In this document: piece after piece, positions 9,037 to 18,589 of the stretch | Numbering within the stretch: position 1 is the first letter of the stretch | Layout of the letters: every line of letters begins with the position of its first letter | NCBI GenBank assembly: GCA_964474755.1 | Contig: CAYYUG010000003.1 | Location: forward strand, 1 to 64,000 | Length of the DNA: 64,000 nt | Direction of reading: 5' to 3' | Source of the DNA: GCA-2717185 sp964474755 | Lineage (GTDB): Bacteria; Pseudomonadota; Alphaproteobacteria; UBA8366; GCA-2717185 | Notes under the pieces: generated by a model | Seen by the model: only the letters and a program-made list of their open reading frames with translations | What the model was told of the DNA's origin: nothing | Database searches by the model: none | Translations under genes and position numbers: made by a program

Positions 9037-9605
9037 ATAAGATTACACGTTGCCTGTTATTTACACCTGCATCAGCAGCGTTCCTGAGGCTGCTGCGCTG
9101 CGATGCATTAAACAGCACTAATCCCACGGGACAGTGTTCGCCAGCTTTCTAAGGATGGCAGCATTTCTTGACAACATATCCCTTCAAGCTGTCGCAAGAT
9201 GGGCTAACTGCAATGCTACTTGGCGTTAGGGGGTCGGAGCTTCCGTGCTACCAATCCCTCGGTTTTACTAATGCAACGGATGCCTGCCTTAGATTTTTCC
9301 TTTCGGTTACCGGACAGAGCGTCAAAGGTCGCGCTCAAATTGTTAGAAATAGTGCTGACGTCAGTATTAGAAATTTTTAGTCAACACGTTGCCGACATAG
9401 AAAATTGAGAATTCATCAGCGGTTCCAGCTTGCCAAAACGCCCTAATTCTATCGGTGCAAATAATCGCTCGGGAAAGTGCAACACTGGATATTCACACGA
9501 CGCCAAGAGGGGAAATGCCGTTCACCTCCCCAATTGGCGAAGGCAGGTAAAGCCTAGTAATTCAACCTAAGAACTCTTTTGAAACTCACTCCAGGCCAAG
9601 GTCTG
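9037..9605. other. Intergenic region without a recognised gene
   Basis: 569 bases between convergent genes. A perfect 7-base inverted repeat, CAGCAGC (9073-9079) and GCTGCTG (9089-9095), lies about 40 bases after the monooxygenase stop but has no T-run, so terminator function is doubtful. A 39-codon frame begins with an ATG overlapping the monooxygenase TGA (9033) and ends at about 9152; it resembles nothing I know. The rest, including two overlapping frames of 60-70 codons at 9168-9408, looks non-coding. Confidence 0.5.
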
Positions 9606-10490
9606 TCATGATTTCTTCGCGGCACGCCCTTTCACTGAGCGTGGTCCCATCGGTTCCGGCTGGAACGGGCCGTCGCGCATCTGCAGATAGGAACGCACGC
9701 CATCCGTGCGCTGTTTTTCAAAGAGTGCTTCGCGATACTCGGTGTGCGAAGAATGGGCTATGGCGCCGAGTGTCCCTTCCAGTATTAGAGCGGCGTTGAT
9801 GCCGGCGGCCTGGATGCCTTGCATTGCAATCGCTTTGTTCAGCCGAACTGCAGGCTCCGGCACTAAAGCAATGCGGGCGGCCAGTGCTCGGGCTTTGTCC
9901 ATCAACTCATCGTGGGGAACGAGTTCATTGATCATGCCAATTCGATAGGCCTCTTCGGCGTCGAAATGATCTCCGGTGAGTGCCCATCGGTTAGCGTTCT
10001 TCCAGCCACACAACGCGGTAAAAAGATAGGTCGTGTTTGAGACATGACGGACTTCGGGTTGCGCAAAAACCGCCTTCTCGGATGCGATGGTAATATCGGC
10101 CGCAAGTTGGTACCAAAAGCCCCCGCCCATCGCCCATCCATTGACTGCGGCGATTATCGGCTTGCCAAGCTTCCACATGTGGCCCCATTTTTCGACATTC
10201 TTGGCGTCGCCCCGCTGCCACGCCTCAAGATATTCCGCTATGCTGAGACCCGTCGGGTCCGTCTTCTTGCGACCACTTTCACCCGCACCCTGGTCGTAGC
10301 CGGCGCTAAAAGCAGCGCCGGCGCCGGTCATGATAATTACCCGTACGTCCTTATCTGCGTCCGCATCGTCAAAAGCGCGATGCAGATCGGCTTCCATTTT
10401 CGGTGTCAGTGCATTCATTGCTTCAGGGCGATTTAACGTAATCGTCGCGATACTATCTTCGACTTCGTAAAGTAGGCCTTCGTAATCCAT
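9606..10490 (-). CDS. Enoyl-CoA hydratase/isomerase (crotonase) family protein
   Basis: 294 residues from the ATG at 10490, chosen for the GAGGAG site just before it; an ATG 15 bases earlier is possible. Crotonase fold: ATITLNRPEAMNAL at residues 15-28, the first oxyanion loop AAFSAGYD (59-66), the second NGWAMGGGF (117-125), and a QPEV glutamate at 146 in the position of one catalytic Glu. The second usual glutamate is not evident, so dehydration, isomerisation or hydrolysis are all possible. It follows the aldolase gene by 11 bases on the same strand and is probably co-transcribed with it. Confidence 0.88.
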   Translation of the reverse strand: MDYEGLLYEVEDSIATITLNRPEAMNALTPKMEADLHRAFDDADADKDVRVIIMTGAGAAFSAGYDQGAGESGRKKTDPTGLSIAEYLEAWQRGDAKNVEKWGHMWKLGKPIIAAVNGWAMGGGFWYQLAADITIASEKAVFAQPEVRHVSNTTYLFTALCGWKNANRWALTGDHFDAEEAYRIGMINELVPHDELMDKARALAARIALVPEPAVRLNKAIAMQGIQAAGINAALILEGTLGAIAHSSHTEYREALFEKQRTDGVRSYLQMRDGPFQPEPMGPRSVKGRAAKKS

Positions 10491-10501
10491 GGTGCGTCTC
10501 C

Positions 10502-11287
10502 TCATACCTTTAGATTATTGAAAAAAGCGCCGCGCGACTTTCCTCCGGCGAGGATGAAGGACATGTCGGCGCCACCAAGGAAGAAGCGCATTCCACGTTT
10601 GACAAAGTCCGGCAGGATGTTTTCGTCATAGACGCCGCCTAGACCGGCAATTTTTCCAGCACCGTGGGCCGCGGCGATGACCTCGTCGATCGCGGCTAAA
10701 AATTCCGGATTAGTGGATTGTCCTGGGATACCCATCGTCGTCGACAGATCCGAGCCGCCGACCAGGAGGACGTCGACGCCGTCGACGGCGGCGATCTCAC
10801 CGGCATTCTTTACCGCTTCCGGTGTTTCGATCATCATGACGACAAGCGTTTCATCGTTCCCGCCCTCCGTTGCCTCCTTCGGCGGAACGGCCTCGTATTC
10901 GAGTAGCGGTCCACCGTAGGTCATTGACCGGATACCGAGCGGCGGGAAACGGCAGGCCGAACTGAAGGCGCGAGCCTCTTTTGCGTTCTGGACATGTGGG
11001 AAGATGATGCCTTGAGCGCCAGCATCCAGGATGCGGGCGGCCCGGTTGGTATCGCCCTCAGGCACTCGAACGATCGGCGTGATATCTACGGGCAGGGAGG
11101 CAGCACAAATTTGTCCTGCTGTATCAAGATCCATAGTTGAATGCTCGAGATCGATGAACAGCCAGTGGAAGCCGCAGGCCTTGGCTATTTGCGGCGCCTC
11201 GACTGTTCGTAGACGGCTAAGATTAAAGCTGGCGGCAAGTTTGCCTTCTTGCAGGCGCCGTTTGACGGCATTTGCGACGACGGCCAT
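10502..11287 (-). CDS. HpcH/HpaI aldolase / citrate lyase family protein
   Basis: 261 residues from the ATG at 11287, which has an AGGAG site; the longer frame to 11437 lacks one. This is a metal-dependent class II pyruvate aldolase fold. His49 in FIDLEHS acts as the base, Arg73 in PIVRVPEG binds the carboxylate, and Glu154 (MMIETPEA) and Asp180 (VGGSDLS) bind the metal. Typical substrates are 2-keto-4-hydroxy acids, cleaved to pyruvate and an aldehyde. The gene is upstream of the crotonase-family gene in a two-gene minus-strand operon and diverges from two luciferase-like monooxygenases. Confidence 0.9.
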   Translation of the reverse strand: MAVVANAVKRRLQEGKLAASFNLSRLRTVEAPQIAKACGFHWLFIDLEHSTMDLDTAGQICAASLPVDITPIVRVPEGDTNRAARILDAGAQGIIFPHVQNAKEARAFSSACRFPPLGIRSMTYGGPLLEYEAVPPKEATEGGNDETLVVMMIETPEAVKNAGEIAAVDGVDVLLVGGSDLSTTMGIPGQSTNPEFLAAIDEVIAAAHGAGKIAGLGGVYDENILPDFVKRGMRFFLGGADMSFILAGGKSRGAFFNNLKV

Positions 11288-11451
11288 GGCTGTTTTTCTC
11301 CTGTACTGACTGTTCGGTTGTTGGCTGTCATTTTGCGCGTCCGACACTTCCCTTTCAAACCATGATCGTGATTTGTATTTACCGGGGTTGCGGGAAGCGG
11401 TTTCGGCGGCGATCATTCCCGCAAACAATTTAGTCATCGAAGGAGCCTGTC

Positions 11452-12372
11452 ATGGCTGACAAGAAGATCGAATTCGGTACGACCCTGCGGTCGGTCTACA
11501 ACATCGCAAAACTGGCGAAACAGATCGAGGATCTGGGTTACGACTTTCTTGGCTGCGGCGAACATGTCAGCTTCCATGGTGAGACGGCGAATGGCCTGGT
11601 CTCCCTATCGGTTGCAGCTGGTGCAACGGAGCGCATCCGTTTGATGAGCGCGATCACCTTGGTGCCGCTCTACCCGGCAGCCCTGCTTGCGAAGATGGGT
11701 GCCGCTCTGGATGTAGCGTCTAATGGTCGCTTCACACTTGGTGTCGGTGTCGGCGGTGAGTTTCCGAACGAATTCGAGGCCTGCGGTGTTCCCGTGAAGC
11801 AGCGTGGCTCTCGAACCGACGATGCACTAGAGGTTATTACTCGAACATGGACGCAAACTGATGTGACCTACGAAGGTCGCTATACGACGCTCAAAAATTT
11901 CAGTCTGAAACCCTTGCCGATACAAAAACCACATCCGCCGATCTGGGTTTCAGGCCGGACCGACGCTGCGATGAAACGGGCGGCGAAATATGGCGATGGT
12001 TGGTTGCCTTATATGTACACGCCGGAACACCTCGCCAATAGCATCAAGAAAATCAAGGCATTTGGCGAGGAGGTCGGCACCGATCTGTCAGATTTTACCT
12101 TCGCGCTTTACATCTTCTCCGCCGTGCATGAGGACCGTGAAACGGCGGTGAAATACGCTGCAGAACGGCTAAGCAAGCAGTATGCGCAGGATTTCAGTCA
12201 GCTCGTGCATAAATACGCGCTCGCCGGCGACCCTGACACATGCAAGGCGCGGCTGCAGGAATATATCGATGCGGGCGCCAGTGCGGTCTTTGTGTCGTCA
12301 GCCTGTCCCGACGATTATATCGACACCAATCTGGAGATGCTCGCCAAATCGGTCATCCCCGCTTTCCGCTGA
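11452..12372 (+). CDS. LLM class flavin-dependent oxidoreductase
   Basis: 306 residues, luciferase-like monooxygenase fold (FMN or F420 dependent). Features are the N-terminal strand IEFGTTLRSVYNIAKLAKQI, the GCGEHVSF loop, TERIRLMSAITLVPLYPAALLAK, SNGRFTLGVGVGGE and KPHPPIWVSG before a variable region. A strong GAAGGAG site lies 8 bases before the ATG. It is followed after 15 bases by a second member of the same family, so the pair may form a heteromeric or sequential oxygenase. Substrate unknown; F420 versus FMN use cannot be decided here. Confidence 0.88.
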   Translation: MADKKIEFGTTLRSVYNIAKLAKQIEDLGYDFLGCGEHVSFHGETANGLVSLSVAAGATERIRLMSAITLVPLYPAALLAKMGAALDVASNGRFTLGVGVGGEFPNEFEACGVPVKQRGSRTDDALEVITRTWTQTDVTYEGRYTTLKNFSLKPLPIQKPHPPIWVSGRTDAAMKRAAKYGDGWLPYMYTPEHLANSIKKIKAFGEEVGTDLSDFTFALYIFSAVHEDRETAVKYAAERLSKQYAQDFSQLVHKYALAGDPDTCKARLQEYIDAGASAVFVSSACPDDYIDTNLEMLAKSVIPAFR

Positions 12373-12387
12373 TCGGAGTTTGTCTGT

Positions 12388-13416
12388 ATGAAACTTGGCA
12401 TGACCACGGGGAGCGGCAACCGCCAGGTTGCCCTCGATATGGAGATGATCTTGGAAGCGGAGCGTCTCGGCTACGACATCGTCCGCACGTCGGAATCCTA
12501 TGGCAGCGACGCTGTCAGTACCGCCGCCTTCATTCTAGCGCAGACGACAAAGATCCATGTCGGCACCGGAATTATGCAGTTTGGCGCGCGAACGCCGGCC
12601 ATGACGGCAATGACGGCGATCAGCCTCGATCATCTATCAGGTGGCCGGTTCCGGCTTGGGCTCGGCCTTTCTGGACCGCAGGTCATCGAAGGTTGGCATG
12701 GGCAGCGCTTTGGCAAACCGCTTGGCATGACGCGGGAATACGTTGCGATCGTGCGCAATATCTTTAAACGCGAGGGTCCGATGGAACATCATGGGGCCTA
12801 TTACGACATTCCCTATGCTGGCCAGGATGCTACGGGCCTTGGTAAGCCTTTGAAGTCGATCACACATGCGCGTGAGGACCTGCCAATTTACCTCGCTGCC
12901 ATGGGACCAAAGATGCTGTCTCTGAGCGGAGAAATTTCTGATGGGGTCGTGCCAGGCATGTTTTCACCAGAGAAATGGCCATCGCTCGAGAAACCACTCT
13001 GCGACGGCTTCGCCAAAGCGGGCGGTGCTAAGGATTTCGATAGTTTTGATCTTGCGCCGGCCGTACCGGTGTCGTTAGGCGGCAATACGCAGGAATGTCG
13101 CGACAGGCTAAAGCCTTATTACGCACGATATATCGGCGGTATGGGTGCGCGCGAGGTGAATTTCCACAATGCCAACGTTCGCCGGCTCGGCTTCGATGAC
13201 ATGGCAGACCGTATCCAAACGCTCTTCCTCGATGGCAAGCGAAATGAGGCAGTGGCCGCGGTAGATGATGATTTCATAGACGAGGTTGCATTGTGCGGTC
13301 CGCGCGAGCGCATCAAGGAGCGTTTGACACGCTACACGATGCTACCGATACAGACCTTCCAGGTTCGTTTCCCGACGGTGGATACGATCCGGCTGATGGC
13401 CGAACTGATCAACTGA
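12388..13416 (+). CDS. LLM class flavin-dependent oxidoreductase
   Basis: 342 residues. Typical N terminus of the F420-dependent type (MKLGMTTGSG, ERLGYDIVRTSESYGSDA), followed by TKIHVGTGIMQFGARTPAMTAM and SGGRFRLGLGLSGPQVIEGWHG, the region that contacts the flavin phosphate. It lies in an operon with the preceding luciferase-like gene. Its last 8 bases overlap the end of the convergent thioesterase gene. Gene pairs of this kind often oxidise or reduce CoA esters or alcohols; the reaction is not determined. Confidence 0.88.
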   Translation: MKLGMTTGSGNRQVALDMEMILEAERLGYDIVRTSESYGSDAVSTAAFILAQTTKIHVGTGIMQFGARTPAMTAMTAISLDHLSGGRFRLGLGLSGPQVIEGWHGQRFGKPLGMTREYVAIVRNIFKREGPMEHHGAYYDIPYAGQDATGLGKPLKSITHAREDLPIYLAAMGPKMLSLSGEISDGVVPGMFSPEKWPSLEKPLCDGFAKAGGAKDFDSFDLAPAVPVSLGGNTQECRDRLKPYYARYIGGMGAREVNFHNANVRRLGFDDMADRIQTLFLDGKRNEAVAAVDDDFIDEVALCGPRERIKERLTRYTMLPIQTFQVRFPTVDTIRLMAELIN

Positions 13417-13897
13417 TATCCTTCTCCGGTCGTTCGAATATCATACAACTCGTCGTTGCATGGGCGAGAAGTTTGCCGGAGGTATCTGTGATTTTGCCTT
13501 CCGCGTAACCGGCACGACGACCGCTGCGCAGGACTGTGCCGATCGCAGTGAGCGTACCGCTATCGGGTAAAACTGGTCGCATGAATGTGATCTTAAACTC
13601 TAAGGTCGTAGAGCTGAGGCCCTGTTCGAGGGTCGTCGCCACTGCGAGGCCCATACAGGCGTCGAGCAAAGTGGCGGAATAGCCGCCATGCACAGTACCT
13701 TGTGGGTTCAGATGCTCCCTTGTCGGTGCGGCCGTAATGACGACTTGGCCGACCTCTGCCTCTACCACGTCATAGTCGAGTACCTTTGCCATGGTGTTGA
13801 GTGGCTGCGACCCGTCAACAAGGCCCTGCACAAAGGCGAGACCACTCATCTTACGTTGTTCGGAATTTGGCACCGTGCCGTAGTGTTTATCCGCCAT
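13409..13897 (-). CDS. PaaI-type hotdog thioesterase
   Basis: 162 residues with a hotdog fold: NPQGTVHGGYSATLLDACMG contains the HGG loop and the helix-borne Asp used for catalysis, followed by TTLEFKITFMRPVLPDSGTLTA. Such enzymes hydrolyse aromatic or medium-chain acyl-CoA. The start codon overlaps the stop of the broken enoyl-CoA hydratase (TGATG), so it was once translated together with that gene and may still depend on its transcript. Confidence 0.88.
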   Translation of the reverse strand: MADKHYGTVPNSEQRKMSGLAFVQGLVDGSQPLNTMAKVLDYDVVEAEVGQVVITAAPTREHLNPQGTVHGGYSATLLDACMGLAVATTLEQGLSSTTLEFKITFMRPVLPDSGTLTAIGTVLRSGRRAGYAEGKITDTSGKLLAHATTSCMIFERPEKDIS

Positions 13898-14739
13898 CAG
13901 CTTATCTCCAAGGATAGGCCGGTGAAACGCGGCAGCCTGCCATCCTGATAGGTCTCGACGCCTTTTTTGTAATCGTCTCTTAGCATGTGGTCTCCAATTA
14001 GATATTTAAAGTCTTTGAGTGATTTTGGGATAGCGTGTTGCATGAGCTGAGTGCAAAACTGTCTTTTGGCGGTCAGTATCGCGGCTGGAGAGGTCTGTCG
14101 TACCGCGTGATTAGCGGCAGCCAAAACCCGCAAGGATACTTGTTGTAAGGGTAGAACGCATTGAGGAATTCAATCTCCTAGGCTTATCCAGCCGGATAAT
14201 ATTATTCACTTAACATGATATTGACGGCATGGGTTACGCCGACTAAACGCGGCAGAACCCAGGACAGACTAGTTTCGGATGGCAGGCAGAGGCGTAGTCC
14301 GGCTGTATTGAATTTTGATCCGAACGCGTCGTAGCGCAGGTCGCAGAAGTTTGCCAGGTTTTGGGCTATATCCGCGCTGTCGCTATTCATTACGGCGATC
14401 ACCGGCTTCAGTAGGCGCCAATGCAAGACCATGCCATGGTCAAAGCCCGGCCCGGCATAGAAACTGGGCTTTTCAAATCGTTGTCATGCACCGGTTGGGC
14501 GTAATCCTCGCAGCTATCGGAATAGCGATTGAGCGCCTTCGCATCTGCACCGACATAGAATTGCCGCCCCGTAACGGTGAGATGGCTACTCGGACGTCGG
14601 TTTTGGCGTCGGGCTGCGCCATGTGCCAGCGATACTCGACATTTTACTGCATCGTTGATGAGTTGCCACGCTGTGGGTTGTCCAGATATACCGTGACAAC
14701 CTCAATCTCGATCGTGCATTGCGTGACGTTGCACTCCAT
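13897..14739 (-). pseudogene. Degraded enoyl-CoA hydratase
   Basis: Pieces of one crotonase-family protein are spread over all three minus-strand frames in the right order and spacing. From the ATG at 14739: EIEVVTVYLDNPQRGNSS, then a stop; in another frame VTGRQFYVGADAKALNRYS (the oxyanion loop, usually AGADLKAL); then KPVIAVMNS with SKFNTAGLRLCLPSETSLSW (14432-14202); then LRVLAAANHAVRQTSPAAIL through GVETYQDGRLPRFTG at the C terminus (to 13897). At least two frameshifts and two stops interrupt it. The second glycine-rich oxyanion loop is also ruined (MNSDSADIAQ where MGGGL is expected). The total length fits an intact 280-residue hydratase. It is therefore a recently inactivated gene ahead of the thioesterase. 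Confidence 0.85.
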
Positions 14740-14816
14740 CGTGATGACCTTCTTTCATCCGGTCGTGGGCAGACCGTAACGAAATCGGCCCGATGGGCAA
14801 ACAAAAGGAAATATAA

Positions 14817-15449
14817 ATGTTCTATGAGCCGAAAGACGGCCACGGCCTGTCAAAAAACCCGTTCAACAGCCTCGTAGTACCGCGGCCCATCGGCTGGATT
14901 AGCAGCGTAGACAAAAACGGCGTCGTTAACTTAGCACCGTATAGTTTTTTTAACGCGACGAGCTACAGTCCGCCGACAGTGATGTTCTCCGCAGGCAAGG
15001 GGCAGGTCGAGGATGATGGACGCAAGGATTCGCTGCGCAACATTATCGAGACAGGCGAGTTCGTGCACAATTTTACGAACTGGGACACTCGAGAGGCGAT
15101 GAACGAAAGCTCGGCGACGACGTCGATGGATGTTGACGAGATGGCGATGGTTGGATTGACACCGGTTTCGTCGAAGCTGATCAAGGCGCCGCGCGTAAAG
15201 GAGACGCCGATACATTTTGAATGCAAGCTTATCCAGACCGTCGACCTGCCTAACGAAAATTTAGATGACAAATACACGGTAGTCTTCGGTGAGGTTATTG
15301 GCATTCATATTGACGACGAGTTCATTCTGCCGAGCGGCCAGATCGATATCGCGAAGCTCCATCCAATCGCTCGTATGGGCTATCAGGACTATAGCGAGGT
15401 TACGGGCGAGACCGTTTTCACCATGGTGCGGCCAGGCATTCGGGAGTAA
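14817..15449 (+). CDS. Flavin reductase family protein
   Basis: 210 residues, FMN-binding split-barrel of the flavin reductase type. RPIGWISSVDKNGVVNLAP and FNATSYSPPTVMFS are the family signatures for FMN binding. Members supply reduced FMN to two-component monooxygenases or act as flavoproteins. The neighbouring luciferase-like and Rieske oxygenases are plausible partners, by inference. A clear AAGGAAAT site precedes the ATG. It starts 77 bases from the divergent broken hydratase and is followed by the EamA transporter after 8 bases. Confidence 0.87.
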   Translation: MFYEPKDGHGLSKNPFNSLVVPRPIGWISSVDKNGVVNLAPYSFFNATSYSPPTVMFSAGKGQVEDDGRKDSLRNIIETGEFVHNFTNWDTREAMNESSATTSMDVDEMAMVGLTPVSSKLIKAPRVKETPIHFECKLIQTVDLPNENLDDKYTVVFGEVIGIHIDDEFILPSGQIDIAKLHPIARMGYQDYSEVTGETVFTMVRPGIRE

Positions 15450-15457
15450 CGCCTGAC

Positions 15458-16324
15458 ATGTCCCCGTCGCCGGCTCTTGGGGCAACCGCAATATTGCTTG
15501 CGGGTGTTGTCCTAAGCTTCAGCGGGCTAATCGTTCGGCATATCGAGGCGGCGGACGACTGGCAAATCGTGTTCTACCGCTCGTTGGTCGTTGCTATCTC
15601 GCTGACGCTGCTCATGATCCTGCGAGACCGACTAAAGTTTATTTTGGTGGTTCGACGCAGCGGATGGGCAGGTCTCTGTGCCGGTCTTTCGATTGCGGTG
15701 TCAATGGTGACATTCGTTCTTGCCATTAATGCGACGAGCGTCGCCAACACGCTTTTCATGCTCGCGGCGGCACCCTTCTTGGCCGCTGTGCTAGGCTGGT
15801 TGCTGCTACGGGAACGCCTCGAACGGGCGACCTGGGTGGCTATGCTGCTGGCATTAGGTGGCGTCGGTGCCATGGTCTGGCATGGGGTGACCGGGGGCAG
15901 TCTTTTTGGCAACGCAATGGCCCTTCTGACGGCGTTAGGCTTCGCCGGATTTAGCGTTGCGCTGCGTTTTGGACGCCAGACAGACATGTTACCTGCGGTC
16001 TGTTTTGCTGGGTATGCGAGTGCCGCTGCGGCGGCGTGTGTCGTTTCGTATTCAGGATCTAGTTTTGTCCTTCCCGTTCACGAATACGGTCTCTGCCTTC
16101 TCTTTGGCGCCGTCGTGGCATGCGGTCTCGGCACCTATGCATTTGGGGGGCGCGCCGTTCCGGCGGCTGTGTTGGCGTTGCTGTCGCTGACCGAAGTGCT
16201 TCTCGGACCGTTATGGGTATGGCTTCTTTTGGGGGAAGTTCCGCATTTGATGACGCTGATCGGCGGTGGCATCCTGCTGGCAGCGATCGTTGGGCAAGCA
16301 ACAGCAAGTTTAGGTCGTGGGTAG
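15458..16324 (+). CDS. EamA/DMT family permease
   Basis: 288 residues with about ten hydrophobic helices in two EamA halves, the usual size and layout of drug/metabolite transporter permeases of the inner membrane. The first half has a typical SGLIVRHIEAADDWQIVFYRSL, and the second a conserved LTEVLLGPLWVWLLLGEVP near the end. Direction and substrate are unknown; many export amino acids or metabolites. It lies in a short operon with the flavin reductase and precedes the Rieske oxygenase by 67 bases. It is one of only two transporters seen in the window. Confidence 0.88.
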   Translation: MSPSPALGATAILLAGVVLSFSGLIVRHIEAADDWQIVFYRSLVVAISLTLLMILRDRLKFILVVRRSGWAGLCAGLSIAVSMVTFVLAINATSVANTLFMLAAAPFLAAVLGWLLLRERLERATWVAMLLALGGVGAMVWHGVTGGSLFGNAMALLTALGFAGFSVALRFGRQTDMLPAVCFAGYASAAAAACVVSYSGSSFVLPVHEYGLCLLFGAVVACGLGTYAFGGRAVPAAVLALLSLTEVLLGPLWVWLLLGEVPHLMTLIGGGILLAAIVGQATASLGRG

Positions 16325-16391
16325 ACAATTTCTGTAACTCTCCGCGGGAGACGACGTAAGCTGCCGGGAAATAATAGACCGCGAGACCGCT

Positions 16392-17660
16392 ATGCTTAGA
16401 TCAGAAGACAACGAATTGCTGTGTCACGTAGGGCCCGGGACGCCCATGGGAAATTTGTTTCGTCGGTTCTGGTTGCCGGCATTGGTTCCCGAAGAGATCC
16501 AAGTGCCCGATTGCGATCCGGTTCGTCTGCGGCTGTTGGGCGAGGATTTAATCGCTTTTCGGGACAGCGATGGACGGATTGGAGTGCTAGAGGAGCGCTG
16601 TCCGCACCGACGTGCGTCGCTCTATTTCGGACGAAACGAGCAATGCGGTATCCGTTGCGTCTATCACGGTTGGAAATTTGATGTCGATGGCAATTGCACC
16701 GACATGCCGAACGAACGACCAGAGACGGATTTTAAACATAAGGTGCAGATTAAGAGCTACGCCACGGCGGAATGGGGCGGTTATATCTGGGTTTATATGG
16801 GGCCGACAGAGCGTAAGCCGCCTTTGCCGGCGTTCGAGTGGGCTACTTTACCGTCCGCGCACCGTTGGCAGCGTAAATGGCATTATTCGGCCAATTGGAT
16901 GCAGGGGCTCGAGGGCGAACTCGATACTTGTCACACGAGCTTTCTACATGGGGGTATCGATCCGGGCTCCCTGTCACCCGGCCTCAATGAATCTACGGCG
17001 AACTGGGCGCGGGATGGCATGCCAACCCTGCACATTTGCGATACGGGTTACGGTTACTATTACGGTTCAAAGCGGGATTTAGGCAATGGTCATTACAATT
17101 GGCGGCTGACCCAGTGGATCCTCCCGAGCACCTCGATAATCCCGCACGCTAAGTTTCCGATCTCCTCGCGTGCCTACATTCCGATCGATGATGAGAACAC
17201 ATTTGTCTTCGGTAGTTCATTTAATCCGGATGAGCCAATGACCCAGGTAGACCGTGATTATCTGGAAACCGGCATGGGCGCCGCCCCGAAACTATTGCCT
17301 GGCAGTTTTACGCCCGAGGTTAACCGGACGAACGACTATAAGCGCGACCGAGCCTTGCAGCGCTCAGGTCATGCCACAGGCATCCCCGGTGTTAACAATC
17401 AGGACCGGGCGATTGTCGAGGCGATGGGGCCGATCGTCGATCGCGAGAACGAGCATTTGGGCTCTTCGGACGTTGCCGTGATCGCTGCGCGCCGTAAACT
17501 TATCCAGTTGGCTAAGGACTTGGCCGACGGTAAAGAACCGGATCTGCCACAGGATCCTAGCGCCTTCAATGTCAGGCCAATCGACGTGACGACGCCGCAT
17601 TCGAGAATGGAAGATGTAGTCTTGTCCTACAGTGACAAGCTACGCTTCGCCGCGGAATAG
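16392..17660 (+). CDS. Rieske 2Fe-2S aromatic ring-hydroxylating oxygenase, large subunit
   Basis: 422 residues. The Rieske centre is Cys70-x-His72 (RCPHRRA) and Cys89-x2-His92 (CVYHGW). The mononuclear iron site is in GELDTCHTSFLHGG, with bridging Asp178 and ligands His181 and His186. Pattern and length are of the phthalate 4,5-dioxygenase / vanillate demethylase type, which works as a single-subunit oxygenase with a separate reductase. No reductase or ferredoxin gene is adjacent. Probable roles are ring hydroxylation or O- or N-demethylation; substrate unknown. It is convergent with the PhyH gene. Confidence 0.9.
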   Translation: MLRSEDNELLCHVGPGTPMGNLFRRFWLPALVPEEIQVPDCDPVRLRLLGEDLIAFRDSDGRIGVLEERCPHRRASLYFGRNEQCGIRCVYHGWKFDVDGNCTDMPNERPETDFKHKVQIKSYATAEWGGYIWVYMGPTERKPPLPAFEWATLPSAHRWQRKWHYSANWMQGLEGELDTCHTSFLHGGIDPGSLSPGLNESTANWARDGMPTLHICDTGYGYYYGSKRDLGNGHYNWRLTQWILPSTSIIPHAKFPISSRAYIPIDDENTFVFGSSFNPDEPMTQVDRDYLETGMGAAPKLLPGSFTPEVNRTNDYKRDRALQRSGHATGIPGVNNQDRAIVEAMGPIVDRENEHLGSSDVAVIAARRKLIQLAKDLADGKEPDLPQDPSAFNVRPIDVTTPHSRMEDVVLSYSDKLRFAAE

Positions 17661-17674
17661 GCGGCATTGATCTG

Positions 17675-18589
17675 TTAAGTCTCCGCTGCTTGTTTGCGGA
17701 TAACTTCCTGATCGTCATCGAAGAAGCGGTTTTCTAGGATACTTTGGTTTGAATATATCGAACCGACGACAGCGCTTGGTCGAAGTGGCAGCGGGATACG
17801 AATCGGAGCTGAGACGACGCGCGGCTCCAGTACCGGTGCGCCTCGAACGATCTTGTCGTTGAACCCATCAAGCCCACCCTTCAGGTCGGCAAGCGGCCAA
17901 GCATCGACGGCGGCGTAGGCCTGCAGCAGGAAGCGGCGCGACTGTGACGAACGGTTGAAGGCAGAGCCGTGCAGAAGGCGGGCGTGATGAATTGTTAGCG
18001 TGCCGGCTGGGCCCATCAGGGGCACTGCCTTCGATAACTCATCGGACAACTCGTCGGGATCGATAGCACCGCAGAAATAACCATGTTCATGATGATTGTA
18101 GGTTGGCCCCTTGTGACTGCCGGGCACAACGAACATCGGGCCATTCTCTTCCGTGCATTCATCCAGATAGATGCCTACTGCCAGTACGTCGTCGTTTGTG
18201 TGCGGGTAGAAGGCCCAATCCTGATGCCACTCTATCGATTCTCCGACCTCAGCGGACTTCATATTTATCTTGGTATTGTGCACACGAACGCCCGACGGCA
18301 TCAGGGGCGCGAGCAGATCCATGATGAAAGGCTCGCCAACGAAGTCGGCGAAGAAATCCGAATGCTCATGATGCGATTTGATCCTCCGGATCCGAGGTTT
18401 TTCTGGTGTGTGCGACGGATCGAGGTCGAGTATTTCTGTCCCGGCGGTGACCTTGTAGGCCTCGGCGCACATCCGTTCGGTTTCCTTGATGACTGCCTGT
18501 AGGCGATCTTGCGGCACGGCATCCGTTATCACGAGGTAACCGTCTCGGTAGTATCGGTCCAATTCTTCCTGGCTCAGCGTCCGGGTCAT
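17675..18589 (-). CDS. Phytanoyl-CoA dioxygenase (PhyH) family protein
   Basis: 304 residues from the ATG at 18589, which has a CAGGAG site; the frame continues upstream to 18658 without one. Fe(II) ligands His122 and Asp124 (EWHQDWAFYPH) and His207 (LLHGSAFN) are visible, with Arg218 or Arg219 for 2-oxoglutarate. The sequence GPMFVVPGSHKGPTYNHH is typical of PhyH members acting on small soluble substrates, such as the ectoine hydroxylase-like group. The specific substrate is not known. It stands alone, convergent with the Rieske gene and divergent from the SMP-30 gene. Confidence 0.87.
   Translation of the reverse strand: MTRTLSQEELDRYYRDGYLVITDAVPQDRLQAVIKETERMCAEAYKVTAGTEILDLDPSHTPEKPRIRRIKSHHEHSDFFADFVGEPFIMDLLAPLMPSGVRVHNTKINMKSAEVGESIEWHQDWAFYPHTNDDVLAVGIYLDECTEENGPMFVVPGSHKGPTYNHHEHGYFCGAIDPDELSDELSKAVPLMGPAGTLTIHHARLLHGSAFNRSSQSRRFLLQAYAAVDAWPLADLKGGLDGFNDKIVRGAPVLEPRVVSAPIRIPLPLRPSAVVGSIYSNQSILENRFFDDDQEVIRKQAAET

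Noticed and set aside
9168..9408. Overlapping frames of 60-70 codons after the nitronate monooxygenase
   Set aside because: Two frames over the same bases, neither resembling a known protein nor having a good start site.
14210..14220. TGA in the broken hydratase read as selenocysteine
   Set aside because: Crotonases have no redox cysteine at that place, no hairpin follows, and other frameshifts show decay.
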